From positions 1 to 54,246 of the forward strand of contig JAEUKE010000213.1 in assembly GCA_016794345.1 (NCBI GenBank): a stretch of DNA of 54,246 nucleotides. The letters are read 5' to 3'. The notes beneath the pieces are model-generated. The model searched no databases and had not been told where the DNA came from. It saw only the letters and a list, made by a program, of their open reading frames with translations. Shown here piece by piece: positions 7,788-15,821 of the stretch. The position numbers and the translations under genes are program-made. The stretch is from Myxococcales bacterium. GTDB lineage: Bacteria; Myxococcota_A; Polyangia; Polyangiales; Polyangiaceae. Position 1 is the stretch's first letter. Each line of letters starts with the position of its first letter.

Positions 7788-9752
7788 ATGGGTGATCTCG
7801 TAGGAACGGCGGTCGAAGGCACGCTCTACTTTGTCCCGCAGACGACGTTCGCGCGCGTGCGCGAGCTGAACGTCCCCAAGACGGAGCGCGCCGCCCTCTT
7901 CGCGGACCTGTGTCGCGTGAACGCGCTCTACATGATCGCCCGCGCCGGCTCCGGGCACATCGGGTCGAGCTTCTCAAGCTTGGATCTGCTCGCGTGGCTC
8001 CACCTCGAGGAGCTCCGGTTGCCGAAGGGTCCCCTCGCGGCGGAGTTCCCCGCCCGCACGGACGGGCCGCGCGACATCTTCTTCTCCTCGAAGGGCCACG
8101 ACGCGCCTGCGCTCTACTCCATCCTCATCGGGCTCGGCCGCCTCGACGCGGATCTCGTCCACCGCCTGCGCCAGCTGCCCGGGTTGCCCGGTCACCCCGA
8201 TGTCGGCACGCCGCACATCGTGACCAACACGGGGTCGCTCGGCATGGGCATCGCCAAGGCGAAGGGCATGATCTTCGCGAACCGGCTCGCCGGGCGCGAG
8301 GGCCGCGTCTTCGTGCTCACGGGCGACGGCGAGCTCCAGGAAGGGCAGAACTGGGAGTCGCTCGTCGGCGCGCGCAACCACAAGATGCACGAGCTGACCA
8401 TCGTCGTGGACCACAACAAGCTCCAGAGCGACACCTTCGTCGCGCAGACGAGCGACCTCGGTGATCTGGTCGCGAAGTTCACGGCGTTCGGCTGCGCCGT
8501 GAAGCGCATCGACGGGCACGACATCGGCGCGTTCGCGGCCGCGCTCTCGGAGCTCTCCGCCGTGAAGGACCGCCCGCACCTCATCCTCGCAGACACGATC
8601 AAGGGACGCGGCGTCTCCTTCATGGAGCACACGTCGCTCGAGTCGGACGTCTCGTATTACCGGTTCCACTCGGGCGCCCCCGAGGCGAGCGCCTACACGA
8701 AGGCCGCGCAGGAGCTGATCGATCGAATCAACAAGCGGTTCGACGCGCTCGGCCAGAAGCGGCCCGAGCTCGAGACGGTGGAGCGGCCGGCAGCGCCGCC
8801 GTCGGCGGTGCCGCAGCGCCTGATCGGCGCGTACGCGCCCGCCCTCAAGTCCCTGATGGACGATCACCCGGCGGCGGTCGTCCTCGACGCCGACCTGATG
8901 GTCGACACGGGCCAGAAGCCCACGAAGGACGCGCACCCCACCCGCTTCATCGAGTGCGGCATCGCCGAGATGGACATGGTGAGCATGGCGGGCGGCCTGG
9001 CGCTCTCCGGCAACCTGCCGCTCTGTCACTCGTTCGCCTGTTTCCTGGCGACGCGACCGAACGAGCACATCTACAACAACGCGACCGAGCTCACGAAGGT
9101 CGTCTACATCGCCTCGCTAGCCGGCTTGCTCCCCGGCGGCCCCGGCCACTCGCACCAGAGCGTGCGCGACATCTCCGCGCTCGGCGGCACGCCCGGCCTG
9201 GTCATGTGTGAGCCGAGCTGCGAGGCCGAGGTGCCGATGCTCCTCCGCTGGTGCGCCGAGGCCACGAAGGACAGCGCGTACCTCCGGATCGTCAGCTGCC
9301 CCTACGTGGTGCCGTTCACGCTCCCCGCGGACTACCAGCCCACGCTCGGCCGCGGCGTCACCCTGCGCGAGGGCAAAGACGTAACGATCGTGTCTTACGG
9401 TATCGTCATGTTGAGCGAAGCCTACAACGCGGCGGAGCTGCTCGCGAAGAAGGGCATCCAAGCCGAGGTCGTGAACCTGCCCTGGCTCAACCAGGTGGAC
9501 GGCGCGTGGCTCGCAAAGACCGTCGGCGGCAAGAAACACCTCTTCACCGTCGACAACCACTACACGCAGGGCGGCCAGGGCGACTTCGTCGCCGCCGCGC
9601 TGGCCACGCAGGGCTGGCCGGCCGGCCTCGGCTTCACCAAGCTCGGCGTGAACGAGATCCCGGTCTCGGGCGGCAACGCCGACGTGCTCCGGCACCACGG
9701 GCTCGACGCCGCCGGCATCGCGGCGTCGGTCGAGAAGGCGCTCGCCAAGTAG
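7788..9752 (+). CDS. Transketolase-family enzyme (both halves fused)
   Basis: The 654-residue product joins the N-terminal thiamine-diphosphate domain (SGHIGSS at 55-61, GDGELQEGQNWES with the Mg-binding GDG at 179-181) to the pyrimidine-binding and C-terminal domains (RFIECGIAEMD with the likely activating Glu near 389). Transketolases transfer two-carbon ketol units in the pentose phosphate or Calvin pathways. Several signature spots differ from standard enzymes: GHPDVGTPHIVTNTGSLGMG replaces the usual GHPE...TGPLGQG. It could therefore be a transketolase-like enzyme of another pathway. The ATG at 7788 has AGAAGG 8 bases upstream and is preferred over in-frame starts as far as 7536, whose extra residues lack coding character. 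It is monocistronic, ending at a strong hairpin. Confidence 0.85.
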   Translation: MGDLVGTAVEGTLYFVPQTTFARVRELNVPKTERAALFADLCRVNALYMIARAGSGHIGSSFSSLDLLAWLHLEELRLPKGPLAAEFPARTDGPRDIFFSSKGHDAPALYSILIGLGRLDADLVHRLRQLPGLPGHPDVGTPHIVTNTGSLGMGIAKAKGMIFANRLAGREGRVFVLTGDGELQEGQNWESLVGARNHKMHELTIVVDHNKLQSDTFVAQTSDLGDLVAKFTAFGCAVKRIDGHDIGAFAAALSELSAVKDRPHLILADTIKGRGVSFMEHTSLESDVSYYRFHSGAPEASAYTKAAQELIDRINKRFDALGQKRPELETVERPAAPPSAVPQRLIGAYAPALKSLMDDHPAAVVLDADLMVDTGQKPTKDAHPTRFIECGIAEMDMVSMAGGLALSGNLPLCHSFACFLATRPNEHIYNNATELTKVVYIASLAGLLPGGPGHSHQSVRDISALGGTPGLVMCEPSCEAEVPMLLRWCAEATKDSAYLRIVSCPYVVPFTLPADYQPTLGRGVTLREGKDVTIVSYGIVMLSEAYNAAELLAKKGIQAEVVNLPWLNQVDGAWLAKTVGGKKHLFTVDNHYTQGGQGDFVAAALATQGWPAGLGFTKLGVNEIPVSGGNADVLRHHGLDAAGIAASVEKALAK

Positions 9753-9758
9753 AGCGCA

Positions 9759-9780
9759 GCCGCCGCGAAGGCGCGGCGGC
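9759..9780. terminator. Strong GC hairpin between convergent genes
   Basis: GCCGCCGCG (9759-9767) and CGCGGCGGC (9772-9780) form a perfect 9-bp stem with a 4-base loop, 6 bases after the transketolase stop and just before the convergent stop at 9786. No clear T-tract follows, but position and symmetry fit a bidirectional terminator. Confidence 0.6.
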
Positions 9781-9785
9781 TCGGT

Positions 9786-10856
9786 CTACTTGCACTTGCC
9801 CTTGGAGTGGAGCTCCGCCATCTGGGTGGCCTGCTGCGGCGAGAAGCCATTCGGGCCACCCCAGCGCTTGAACCACGACGCCATGCGAGCCTTTCCTTGC
9901 GAGCACTTGCCGGCGAGGAGCTCGCACATGTACCGGAAGCTCTGCGCGTAACCTTCGTCGGCCGTCGTCGGGTCGAGCTTGTCGGCGCGGTCGAGGTCGG
10001 CGAGGCAACCCTTCGCGTCGCCTCCGTTGAACTTCTGGAACGCCCCTTCGCGCAGTTTGTACGCCTGCTTCTCGGCCTTGCGCGACACGACCCCGTCCTC
10101 GGGACCGTCGGCGCCGGCCGAGCTCGCCGTGCCCAGATCGCCTTCGCCAGCTGCCCCGGGCGCGCCAGCCAGAGGCGTCAGGCCGAGCTGCAACACGGCG
10201 CTGCACGTCGATCGTGAGCCCGCCTTGCTGCAGGCGTCCACGTCGCCGGCGCCGCGCAGCCGCCGCACCTGCTCCTTTCGCCCGACGCCTGCGCCCGCGC
10301 TCCCCAGAGAGGCCTCCGCTGCGCCGGCGGCCGACGCGAAGGCGTCCAGGCTGTACGCGCCGACGGTCATCGACCTCACGTAGTGCGTGGCGCCCTCGCA
10401 ATCGCCCGTGAGCTTCCCTGGCGCCCCCGCGAGGTGCTGACCCACGGCCACGTAGTCGAGCTCGAGCGTCGAGCCGGCCTGGAGCTCGCCCTTCAGCGAC
10501 GCCGCGCCGAGCGGGAGGCGCGCAAACAGGTCGGTGGCGCTGCCGATGGCGACCTTGTCACGTGTCGGCGTGGTGTCGACGAACTGGTATTTCCCCTTCG
10601 CGCTGCACGCGCTCAGCACCTTCAGCGTGCACCCGCGGTAGCTCACCACCACCACGCTCCGCTTGCTCACGGCTTCGAGATCGACCTTGGCCGTGCCGGG
10701 CCACTCGACGACGAGCGGGTTCAGCGGGTCCTTTGCGATCTTGCAGGTCGCGACCTGGTCGTCCGCCTCCTCGACGGTCGGCGCCTCGGCTGCGAGCGGC
10801 GCCGTCGCGCAACCAATCAGGGTCGTCAACGTGAGCAGAAGAGCGAGCGCTCGCAT
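9786..10856 (-). CDS. Lipoprotein, unknown function
   Basis: The 356-residue product opens with a lipoprotein signal (LLTLTTLIGC, Cys16). Residues 30-160 form a beta-rich domain (for example KVDLEAVSKRSVVVVSYRGC), followed by an Ala/Gly-rich middle and a C-terminal helical part of about 110 residues with TPR-like character (AYKLREGAFQKFNGGDAKGC, DLDRADKLDP) and four conserved-looking cysteines (near YMCELLAGKC and the final KGKCK). No known family is recognised with certainty. It is likely periplasmic and membrane-bound. It converges on the transketolase gene and shares no operon with it. Confidence 0.65.
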   Translation of the reverse strand: MRALALLLTLTTLIGCATAPLAAEAPTVEEADDQVATCKIAKDPLNPLVVEWPGTAKVDLEAVSKRSVVVVSYRGCTLKVLSACSAKGKYQFVDTTPTRDKVAIGSATDLFARLPLGAASLKGELQAGSTLELDYVAVGQHLAGAPGKLTGDCEGATHYVRSMTVGAYSLDAFASAAGAAEASLGSAGAGVGRKEQVRRLRGAGDVDACSKAGSRSTCSAVLQLGLTPLAGAPGAAGEGDLGTASSAGADGPEDGVVSRKAEKQAYKLREGAFQKFNGGDAKGCLADLDRADKLDPTTADEGYAQSFRYMCELLAGKCSQGKARMASWFKRWGGPNGFSPQQATQMAELHSKGKCK

Positions 10857-11005
10857 GCGTGCGCGCCTAACACATCGCGAGCACGACGACGACGCGGCGA
10901 AGCTGGGCGAAGTCGGGAAGACGGGTCGGCGGTCCGCGTAAGAACTCCGCGCCGCTCGAAATGCGGACGGAAGTTTCAGGTCTTACTTCGGATCGAAAGA
11001 GGAAC

Positions 11006-11779
11006 ATGATCGGCCAGGCGCGCTTCTTTGCCTTCGGGCTGTCGATGGTTGCGGCTGTCTTGGGTGCCGCCTGCGGTGGCTCCGAGAGCAGCGACGACGG
11101 GAGCGGGGGGTCGGACACGACCGGATCGGGAAAAAACACGACCAGCGGCGACGGCGGCTCGACCGACGGCGGTGGCGGCGCAGGCGGACAACTCCCCGAC
11201 CCGACGCCGCTCAAGGATCTGCATCTGACGTCCACCCCGTCGGACGCGCCCGCGAACCTCGCGGGCTTTCAGGCAGAGTGGGATCAGATCGACGCGCAAG
11301 CGACGGCGCCGGGGCCGATGGTGCTCGGTGCCGCGGCAGCGGGCGAGACCCAGTCCGTCAGCGCGTCGGAGGACACGCTGACGACGCCATGGCGCGTGGC
11401 CTTGCTTCAGTCCGTCAGCGCACCGCTGGCCGCGCAGAGCATCGCGGGGGAGCTGACCTGGGTCATCAGCGCGGACCAGAGCGCGCCGGGCGCTGACTTC
11501 TTCACCCGCGTCTACCTGGCCGTGTGGACCGATTCAGTGCATTGCGTCCTGGCCGATTGGACCGAGCCGAGCGACACGCTCGACTGGGGTCTCGACGCCT
11601 CCGCGGTTCCCTCCGAGCCCGTCACGCTCGAGCCGTGCGACGTGCCTGAGGGCGCGCGGCTCGTCCTCGAGCTCGGCTATACGTCGAAGAACGAGAACGC
11701 CGTCTCGAGGAGCGGGACGCTCGACTACGGCGGCGAAGGGCGGGTCTTCACCTTCTCGCAAGACATCTTGTTCCGGTAG
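11006..11779 (+). CDS. Lipoprotein, unknown function
   Basis: The start ATG at 11006 is preceded by AAAGAGGAAC, a good ribosome site; an earlier ATG at 10961 would put 15 charged residues before the signal peptide and is rejected. The 257-residue product begins MIGQARFFAFGLSMV and has the lipobox GAAC. A Gly/Ser/Asp/Thr linker reaches about residue 70. The remainder is an acidic beta-rich domain with two cysteines (VHCVLADW, EPCDVPEG) that may form a disulfide. No family recognised. It is convergent with pckA, separated by a strong hairpin. Confidence 0.65.
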   Translation: MIGQARFFAFGLSMVAAVLGAACGGSESSDDGSGGSDTTGSGKNTTSGDGGSTDGGGGAGGQLPDPTPLKDLHLTSTPSDAPANLAGFQAEWDQIDAQATAPGPMVLGAAAAGETQSVSASEDTLTTPWRVALLQSVSAPLAAQSIAGELTWVISADQSAPGADFFTRVYLAVWTDSVHCVLADWTEPSDTLDWGLDASAVPSEPVTLEPCDVPEGARLVLELGYTSKNENAVSRSGTLDYGGEGRVFTFSQDILFR

Positions 11780-11801
11780 TCCGAACGAGCGCGACGCCGG
11801 C

Positions 11802-11832
11802 TCACACGGGCGAGCCCGCGCAGCCGGCGTCG
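11802..11832. terminator. Long perfect hairpin between convergent genes
   Basis: GACGCCGGCT (11803-11812) pairs perfectly with AGCCGGCGTC (11822-11831); the outer C-G at 11802/11832 also pairs. It lies between the stop of the lipoprotein gene (11779) and the stop of pckA (11849). A bidirectional terminator is the simplest reading; no T-tract is seen. Confidence 0.55.
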
Positions 11833-11848
11833 TCGTGCACCGACGGAA

Positions 11849-13429
11849 TCAGAGGCGCGGGCCGGCCGCGCGCACGGACTCGCTCGCCTGGTCGGCGTAC
11901 TTCTTGAAGTTGTCGACGAACAGCGCCGCGAGCTTGCGCGCCGCGCCGTCGTACGCGGCCTTGTCGGCCCACGTGTTCTTCGGGATGAGGATCTCGCTCG
12001 GTACGCCGGAGCACTGCGTGGGCACCTGCACGCCGAAGATCGGGTCCTCGACCGTAGGCGCGCCGCGCAGCTCGCCGGAGTGGATCGCGTCGACGATGGC
12101 GCGGGTGTACTTGAGCTTCATGCGCGAGCCGATCCCGTAGCCGCCGCCCGACCAGCCCGTGTTGACGAGCCAGACCTGGGCGTTGTGTGTCTCCAGGTTC
12201 TTGGCGAGCAGCTCGGCGTATTTGGTCGGGTGCCACACGATGAACGGCTGGCCGAAACACGAGGAGAAGGTCGCCTGCGGCTCGGTCACGCCCACCTCGG
12301 TGCCGGCGACCTTGGCGGTGTACCCGCTGATGAAGTGGTACATCGCCTGCTCCTTCGTCAGCTTCGCCACCGGAGGCAACACGCCGAAGGCGTCGCACGT
12401 GAGGAAGAGGACGTTCTTCGGGTGGCCCGCGACGCAGGGGATCTTCGCGTTCGGGATGTACTCGATCGGGTAGCTGCACCGGGTGTTGTCCGTGATCGAC
12501 GTGTTCTCGTAGTCGACCTTGCGTGACTGGGCGTCGTAGACGACGTTCTCGAGCACCGAGCCGAAGCGGATGGCGCGGAAGATGTCGGGCTCCTGCTCCT
12601 CCGACAGGTTGATCGCCTTCGCGTAGCAGCCGCCCTCGATGTTGAAGACGCCGTTCTTCGACCACACGTGCTCGTCGTCGCCGATGAGCTTGCGCTTCGG
12701 GTCAGCCGAGAGCGTCGTTTTGCCCGTGCCGGAGAGGCCGAAGAGGACGGAGACGTCACCGCTCTCGCCCTCGGTCGCCGAGCAGTGCATCGAGAGGATG
12801 CCCTTCTTCGGCATGAGGTAGTTCATGATCGTGAAGACGCCCTTCTTCATCTCGCCGGCGTACTCCGTGCCGAGGATGACGAACTCCTTCCGCTCGAAGC
12901 TGAGCGCGACGCTGGTGGTCGACGTCATGCCCGACGTGTAGCGGTTCGCGGGGAAGCGGCCCGCGTTGTAGATGACGTAGTCGGGATCGCCGAAGGTCTT
13001 CAACTCCTCCGCGGTCGGCCGGATGAGCATGTTCTGCATGAAGAGCGCGTGGTAAGCGCGCGCGCAGATGATCCGGATCTTGAGCCGGTGCTCCGGGTCC
13101 CAGCCGGCGAAGCCGTCGATGCAGTAGAGGAACTCGCGAGTGTTGAGGTAGTCGACCGCTCTCTCCCTGTTGGTCAGGAAGATGTGCTCGCTCATCTTGA
13201 TGTTGACCGGGCCCCACCAGACGTCGCCCACGCTGTCGGCGTGCTCCATGATGCGCTTGTCTTTGGGGCTCCGACCGGTCTTCGCGCCCGAGAGGGCGAC
13301 GAGCGCCCCGGTCGCCGTGATCGCGGTCCCTTTCTCCCGCTGCAGCGCCAGCTCGTAGAGCCGCGGGGGAGCGGGGTTCCTGAGAACCTCCGTGACCGTG
13401 ATTCCGTGCTTCTCCAGGGAAATCGTCAT
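11849..13429 (-). CDS. pckA: Phosphoenolpyruvate carboxykinase (ATP)
   Basis: The 526-residue product has the usual length for ATP-dependent PEP carboxykinase, which converts oxaloacetate and ATP to PEP, CO2 and ADP, the entry step of gluconeogenesis. Seen in order: LSGAKTGRSPKDK near the N-terminus, RFPANRYTSGMTS, the PEPCK signature region LGTEYAGEMKKGVFT, the P-loop GLSGTGKTT (about 231-239), the kinase-2 motif LIGDDEHVW and EGGCYAK. The ATG at 13429 gives the family N-terminus; extending to 13522 would add 31 Pro/Arg-rich residues. The gene is divergent from the SH3 protein gene and stands alone. Identity is certain. Confidence 0.97.
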   Translation of the reverse strand: MTISLEKHGITVTEVLRNPAPPRLYELALQREKGTAITATGALVALSGAKTGRSPKDKRIMEHADSVGDVWWGPVNIKMSEHIFLTNRERAVDYLNTREFLYCIDGFAGWDPEHRLKIRIICARAYHALFMQNMLIRPTAEELKTFGDPDYVIYNAGRFPANRYTSGMTSTTSVALSFERKEFVILGTEYAGEMKKGVFTIMNYLMPKKGILSMHCSATEGESGDVSVLFGLSGTGKTTLSADPKRKLIGDDEHVWSKNGVFNIEGGCYAKAINLSEEQEPDIFRAIRFGSVLENVVYDAQSRKVDYENTSITDNTRCSYPIEYIPNAKIPCVAGHPKNVLFLTCDAFGVLPPVAKLTKEQAMYHFISGYTAKVAGTEVGVTEPQATFSSCFGQPFIVWHPTKYAELLAKNLETHNAQVWLVNTGWSGGGYGIGSRMKLKYTRAIVDAIHSGELRGAPTVEDPIFGVQVPTQCSGVPSEILIPKNTWADKAAYDGAARKLAALFVDNFKKYADQASESVRAAGPRL

Positions 13430-13648
13430 CGGACCTAACTCCTTGGTGCCGGCCTCTGCAACGAGCGGGCCGGGAGTGTGGCGCGGACGCACTGGGGGAA
13501 AGGGCGCGTCTCGCAGGGCCACCCTGCCACGGGCGAGGGCGCGGCTCTAGCCCCGATGTAGGATATTGTGCTCCACAAACTTGTACCCGAGACGACACTT
13601 ACGCCACGGTGCGACCCGACTCCCAACCACGACCAAAGAGGTGTCGCC

Positions 13649-14503
13649 GTGAAGCTGTCGTCGATCGCCCTCGCTCTCCCTCTGCTCCTTGCTCCGGCCC
13701 AGGCCTTCGCTGGCGAGATCCTCAGCGTGAAGACGTCGAGCGCCAACTTCCGCGAGAACCCGCACGAGGCGGCGAAGATCAAATTCAGCGCCGACAAGTT
13801 CTTCCCGGTCGAAGCGATCGAGCACAAGAAGGGCTGGGTCAAGGTCAAGGACTTCGAGGGAGACGTCGCCTGGGTCTCCGAGAAGATGCTCGGCAAGCAG
13901 GCCACGATCGTGGTCTCGACCGACCACGCCAACATCCGCGAGAACGCCTCCACCTCGAGCGACGTGGTCTTCAAGGTCGAGCGCGGCGAGGTCTTCAAGA
14001 TCGAGTCTCGCAAAGGCGACTGGCTGCAGGTGCTCGACGCGCGCGGCGACGGCGGGTGGATCCGCGCCGACATGACGTGGGGCGATCCCGAGCGGCAGGC
14101 CAAGGAAGACGACAAGAAGGCCGAGAAGAAGGAAGAGCCCGCGAAGGGAATCGAGGCCGACAAGCCCAAGCCTCAGTCGGATAGCCCCGCGAAGGCGAAG
14201 GAGGCGGAGCCGACGAAGCCCGTGGTGGTCGAAGAGACAATCGAGGTGAAGCTCGCCAAGGCCGAGTACCTGCGCGCGCTCTGCGACAGCTACGTGCACT
14301 ACGTGTGGGAGGGGACGATGACGCCGCCGAGCGATCTCGAGGTCCTCTGCCGTACGTTGCTCAAGGACATGAAACACACGAAGGCCGACAAGCCCAAGGC
14401 CGAGAAGGGCACGGCCGAGAAGCCCAAGGCGCAGAAGAGCGAGAAGCCGAAGCCGCAGAAGAAGGCCGACAAGCCGAAGCCTGCCGGCAAGCCCACCAAA
14501 TAG
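13649..14503 (+). CDS. Secreted protein with two bacterial SH3 domains and Lys/Pro-rich tail
   Basis: GTG at 13649 is chosen because AAAGAGG lies 7 bases upstream and the protein then opens with a clean signal peptide (MKLSSIALALPLLL...AFA) cleaved before about residue 22. Two SH3_3-type repeats follow: about 25-85 (SVKTSSANFRENPHEAAKI) and 90-150 (TIVVSTDHANIRENASTSSD), both with the NIRENAS/NFRENPH hallmark. These domains bind peptidoglycan or peptides in the envelope. Residues 150-190 and 258-284 are runs of Lys, Glu and Pro (KADKPKAEKG, EKPKPQKKADK); a conserved-looking helical segment with two cysteines (EYLRALCDSYVHYVWEG, LEVLCRTLL) lies between them. Probably periplasmic; precise role unknown. 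Confidence 0.8.
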   Translation: MKLSSIALALPLLLAPAQAFAGEILSVKTSSANFRENPHEAAKIKFSADKFFPVEAIEHKKGWVKVKDFEGDVAWVSEKMLGKQATIVVSTDHANIRENASTSSDVVFKVERGEVFKIESRKGDWLQVLDARGDGGWIRADMTWGDPERQAKEDDKKAEKKEEPAKGIEADKPKPQSDSPAKAKEAEPTKPVVVEETIEVKLAKAEYLRALCDSYVHYVWEGTMTPPSDLEVLCRTLLKDMKHTKADKPKAEKGTAEKPKAQKSEKPKPQKKADKPKPAGKPTK

Positions 14504-14557
14504 GCCGGGCCCCGCCCGCTCCGCACGGCCCTCGAGTGCTGCTAGCCTCGGAGGGCC

Positions 14558-14893
14558 GTGCTGTTTTTCCTGACCTCGGACAAGTGGGCCCTCTGGGAGC
14601 GGCGCATCGGCTACTTCACGGCGCGCTGTCAGTCTTGCCACCAGGAGACCTGGCAGATCCTCTTCCACATGTGGCGCACAAAGGGCTCGCAGATCTCCCC
14701 GCCCACGCCCTGGAGCCCCATCCACGGACAGGCGTACCAGGTTCGCTGCAACGGCTGTGGCGTCCCCGCGATGGTGGGCCACCCGCAGACCTGGGTCCCG
14801 CACCAGGCCCCCGGCTTCGTGCACGAGCATCACCACCAGACGATGCCGGCGACGCCGATGTACACGACCGTGGCGATCCCCGTGATGCGGTGA
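14558..14893 (+). CDS. Small zinc-ribbon-like protein
   Basis: The 111-residue product begins with GTG and has two CxxC pairs, Cys24/Cys27 (RCQSCHQE) and Cys64/Cys67 (RCNGCGVP), separated by about 36 residues, consistent with one zinc ribbon. The middle is aromatic- and Pro-rich, and a His-rich patch (FVHEHHHQ) lies near the end. There is no signal peptide, so the CQSCH motif is unlikely to bind haem. The gene is 54 bases downstream of the SH3 gene and may share its transcript. No family recognised; real coding is supported by codon bias and the paired cysteines. Confidence 0.65.
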   Translation: MLFFLTSDKWALWERRIGYFTARCQSCHQETWQILFHMWRTKGSQISPPTPWSPIHGQAYQVRCNGCGVPAMVGHPQTWVPHQAPGFVHEHHHQTMPATPMYTTVAIPVMR

Positions 14894-14936
14894 CCCACGG
14901 CTGGAACCACGCCGGCCGAACACTGTCGAACGTTGC

Positions 14937-15815
14937 ATGACGGACGGGATCGACCGCGACGCCATCCTCGCGCGGCGTGTGCTCCTCGTCTCCGCCGCGG
15001 CCTCCGCGCTCGGCTGCTCCTTGCCGGGCCGAGGTCTTGCGGAGCGGATGGGGCGTGTCCCTTTGCCTTCGTGGGAGCTCCTGATCCAGGGTCAGCCGCC
15101 CTTCTCGGTCGACGCGCGCGTGCCGAGCCCGGACCGCGAGCAACTGCAAGAGCTCGGCGCGACCGTCGAGAAGGCCTACGAGGCGCTGCGCGCCGCACAC
15201 GCGAGCCTCGAGGCGCTGTGGGGCCCCGCCCCCGACGAGCGCGCGCTGCGGGAGGTCGCGTCAGCCATCGAACACGTCGAATTGGACATCCAATCGGTGC
15301 GGTCGGCGTGTGGGGATCGGCTCTGGGCGAGGACATCGCAGGTGCTCCGCGCACGAGCACACGAGGCCTTCCTCCGTTCGCGCGTGAAGCTCCTCGAACG
15401 AGCGATCGTCACGCTCCCGAACGCAACCCAAACGTTGATGGCGGGCGTCTGCCTGAGCTGCTCGACACCGGGCTCCGTCGTCGTGCGAGACGTCGTTACC
15501 TTCACGGCGGACGAGAGCACGACCACGCAGGCCGTATCGGGGTTCAACCAGCGGCGAGATCCGGACGCGGGCTGCGGCTTCGAGGAGCCGGTGCGCATCA
15601 TCGTGAACGGGCACGCCGATGCGATGGAGCGCGACCCGACGGGGCTCTCGAAGGCGCGAGCCGCTCATGTCCGAATCAAGCTCCTCGGCTGCGGCCTCGC
15701 CGAAGACGCCGTCGTGGTGCGCGCGCTGGGCGACTCGATCCCCATCGAGCCGCCCGGCGCCGCCATCAACCGGCGCGTCGATTTCGACGTGACCGGCAAG
15801 CCCCCCCTCCGCTGA
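14937..15815 (+). CDS. OmpA-like domain lipoprotein
   Basis: The 292-residue product has an N-terminal ARRVLLVSAAASALGC with a lipobox ending at Cys27. Residues 40-160 are helical and may form a coiled coil (QELGATVEKAYEALRAAHAS). From about 205 the chain follows the OmpA C-terminal pattern: VRIIVNGHADAME, then LSKARAAHVRIKLLGCGL and the closing NRRVDFDV. OmpA-like domains grip diaminopimelate in peptidoglycan, so this protein probably links the outer membrane to the wall. The canonical TD...A/RG start is modified (GHADAMERD). The gene is 43 bases after the zinc-ribbon gene and converges tightly (6-base gap) with the next gene. Confidence 0.7.
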   Translation: MTDGIDRDAILARRVLLVSAAASALGCSLPGRGLAERMGRVPLPSWELLIQGQPPFSVDARVPSPDREQLQELGATVEKAYEALRAAHASLEALWGPAPDERALREVASAIEHVELDIQSVRSACGDRLWARTSQVLRARAHEAFLRSRVKLLERAIVTLPNATQTLMAGVCLSCSTPGSVVVRDVVTFTADESTTTQAVSGFNQRRDPDAGCGFEEPVRIIVNGHADAMERDPTGLSKARAAHVRIKLLGCGLAEDAVVVRALGDSIPIEPPGAAINRRVDFDVTGKPPLR

Positions 15816-15821
15816 CCTCCG

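Noticed and set aside
7471..7803. Plus-strand 110-codon frame in the divergent region
   Set aside because: No ribosome site, basic low-complexity product; overlaps the true transketolase start.
13430..13648. Promoter boxes between pckA and the SH3 protein gene
   Set aside because: GATATT and TTGTGC-like boxes are present but spacing never fits a 16-18 base gap on either strand.
14558..14893. CxxCH motif read as a haem site in the small zinc-ribbon protein
   Set aside because: No signal peptide for export and a second CxxC at matching spacing; zinc ribbon is the better reading.
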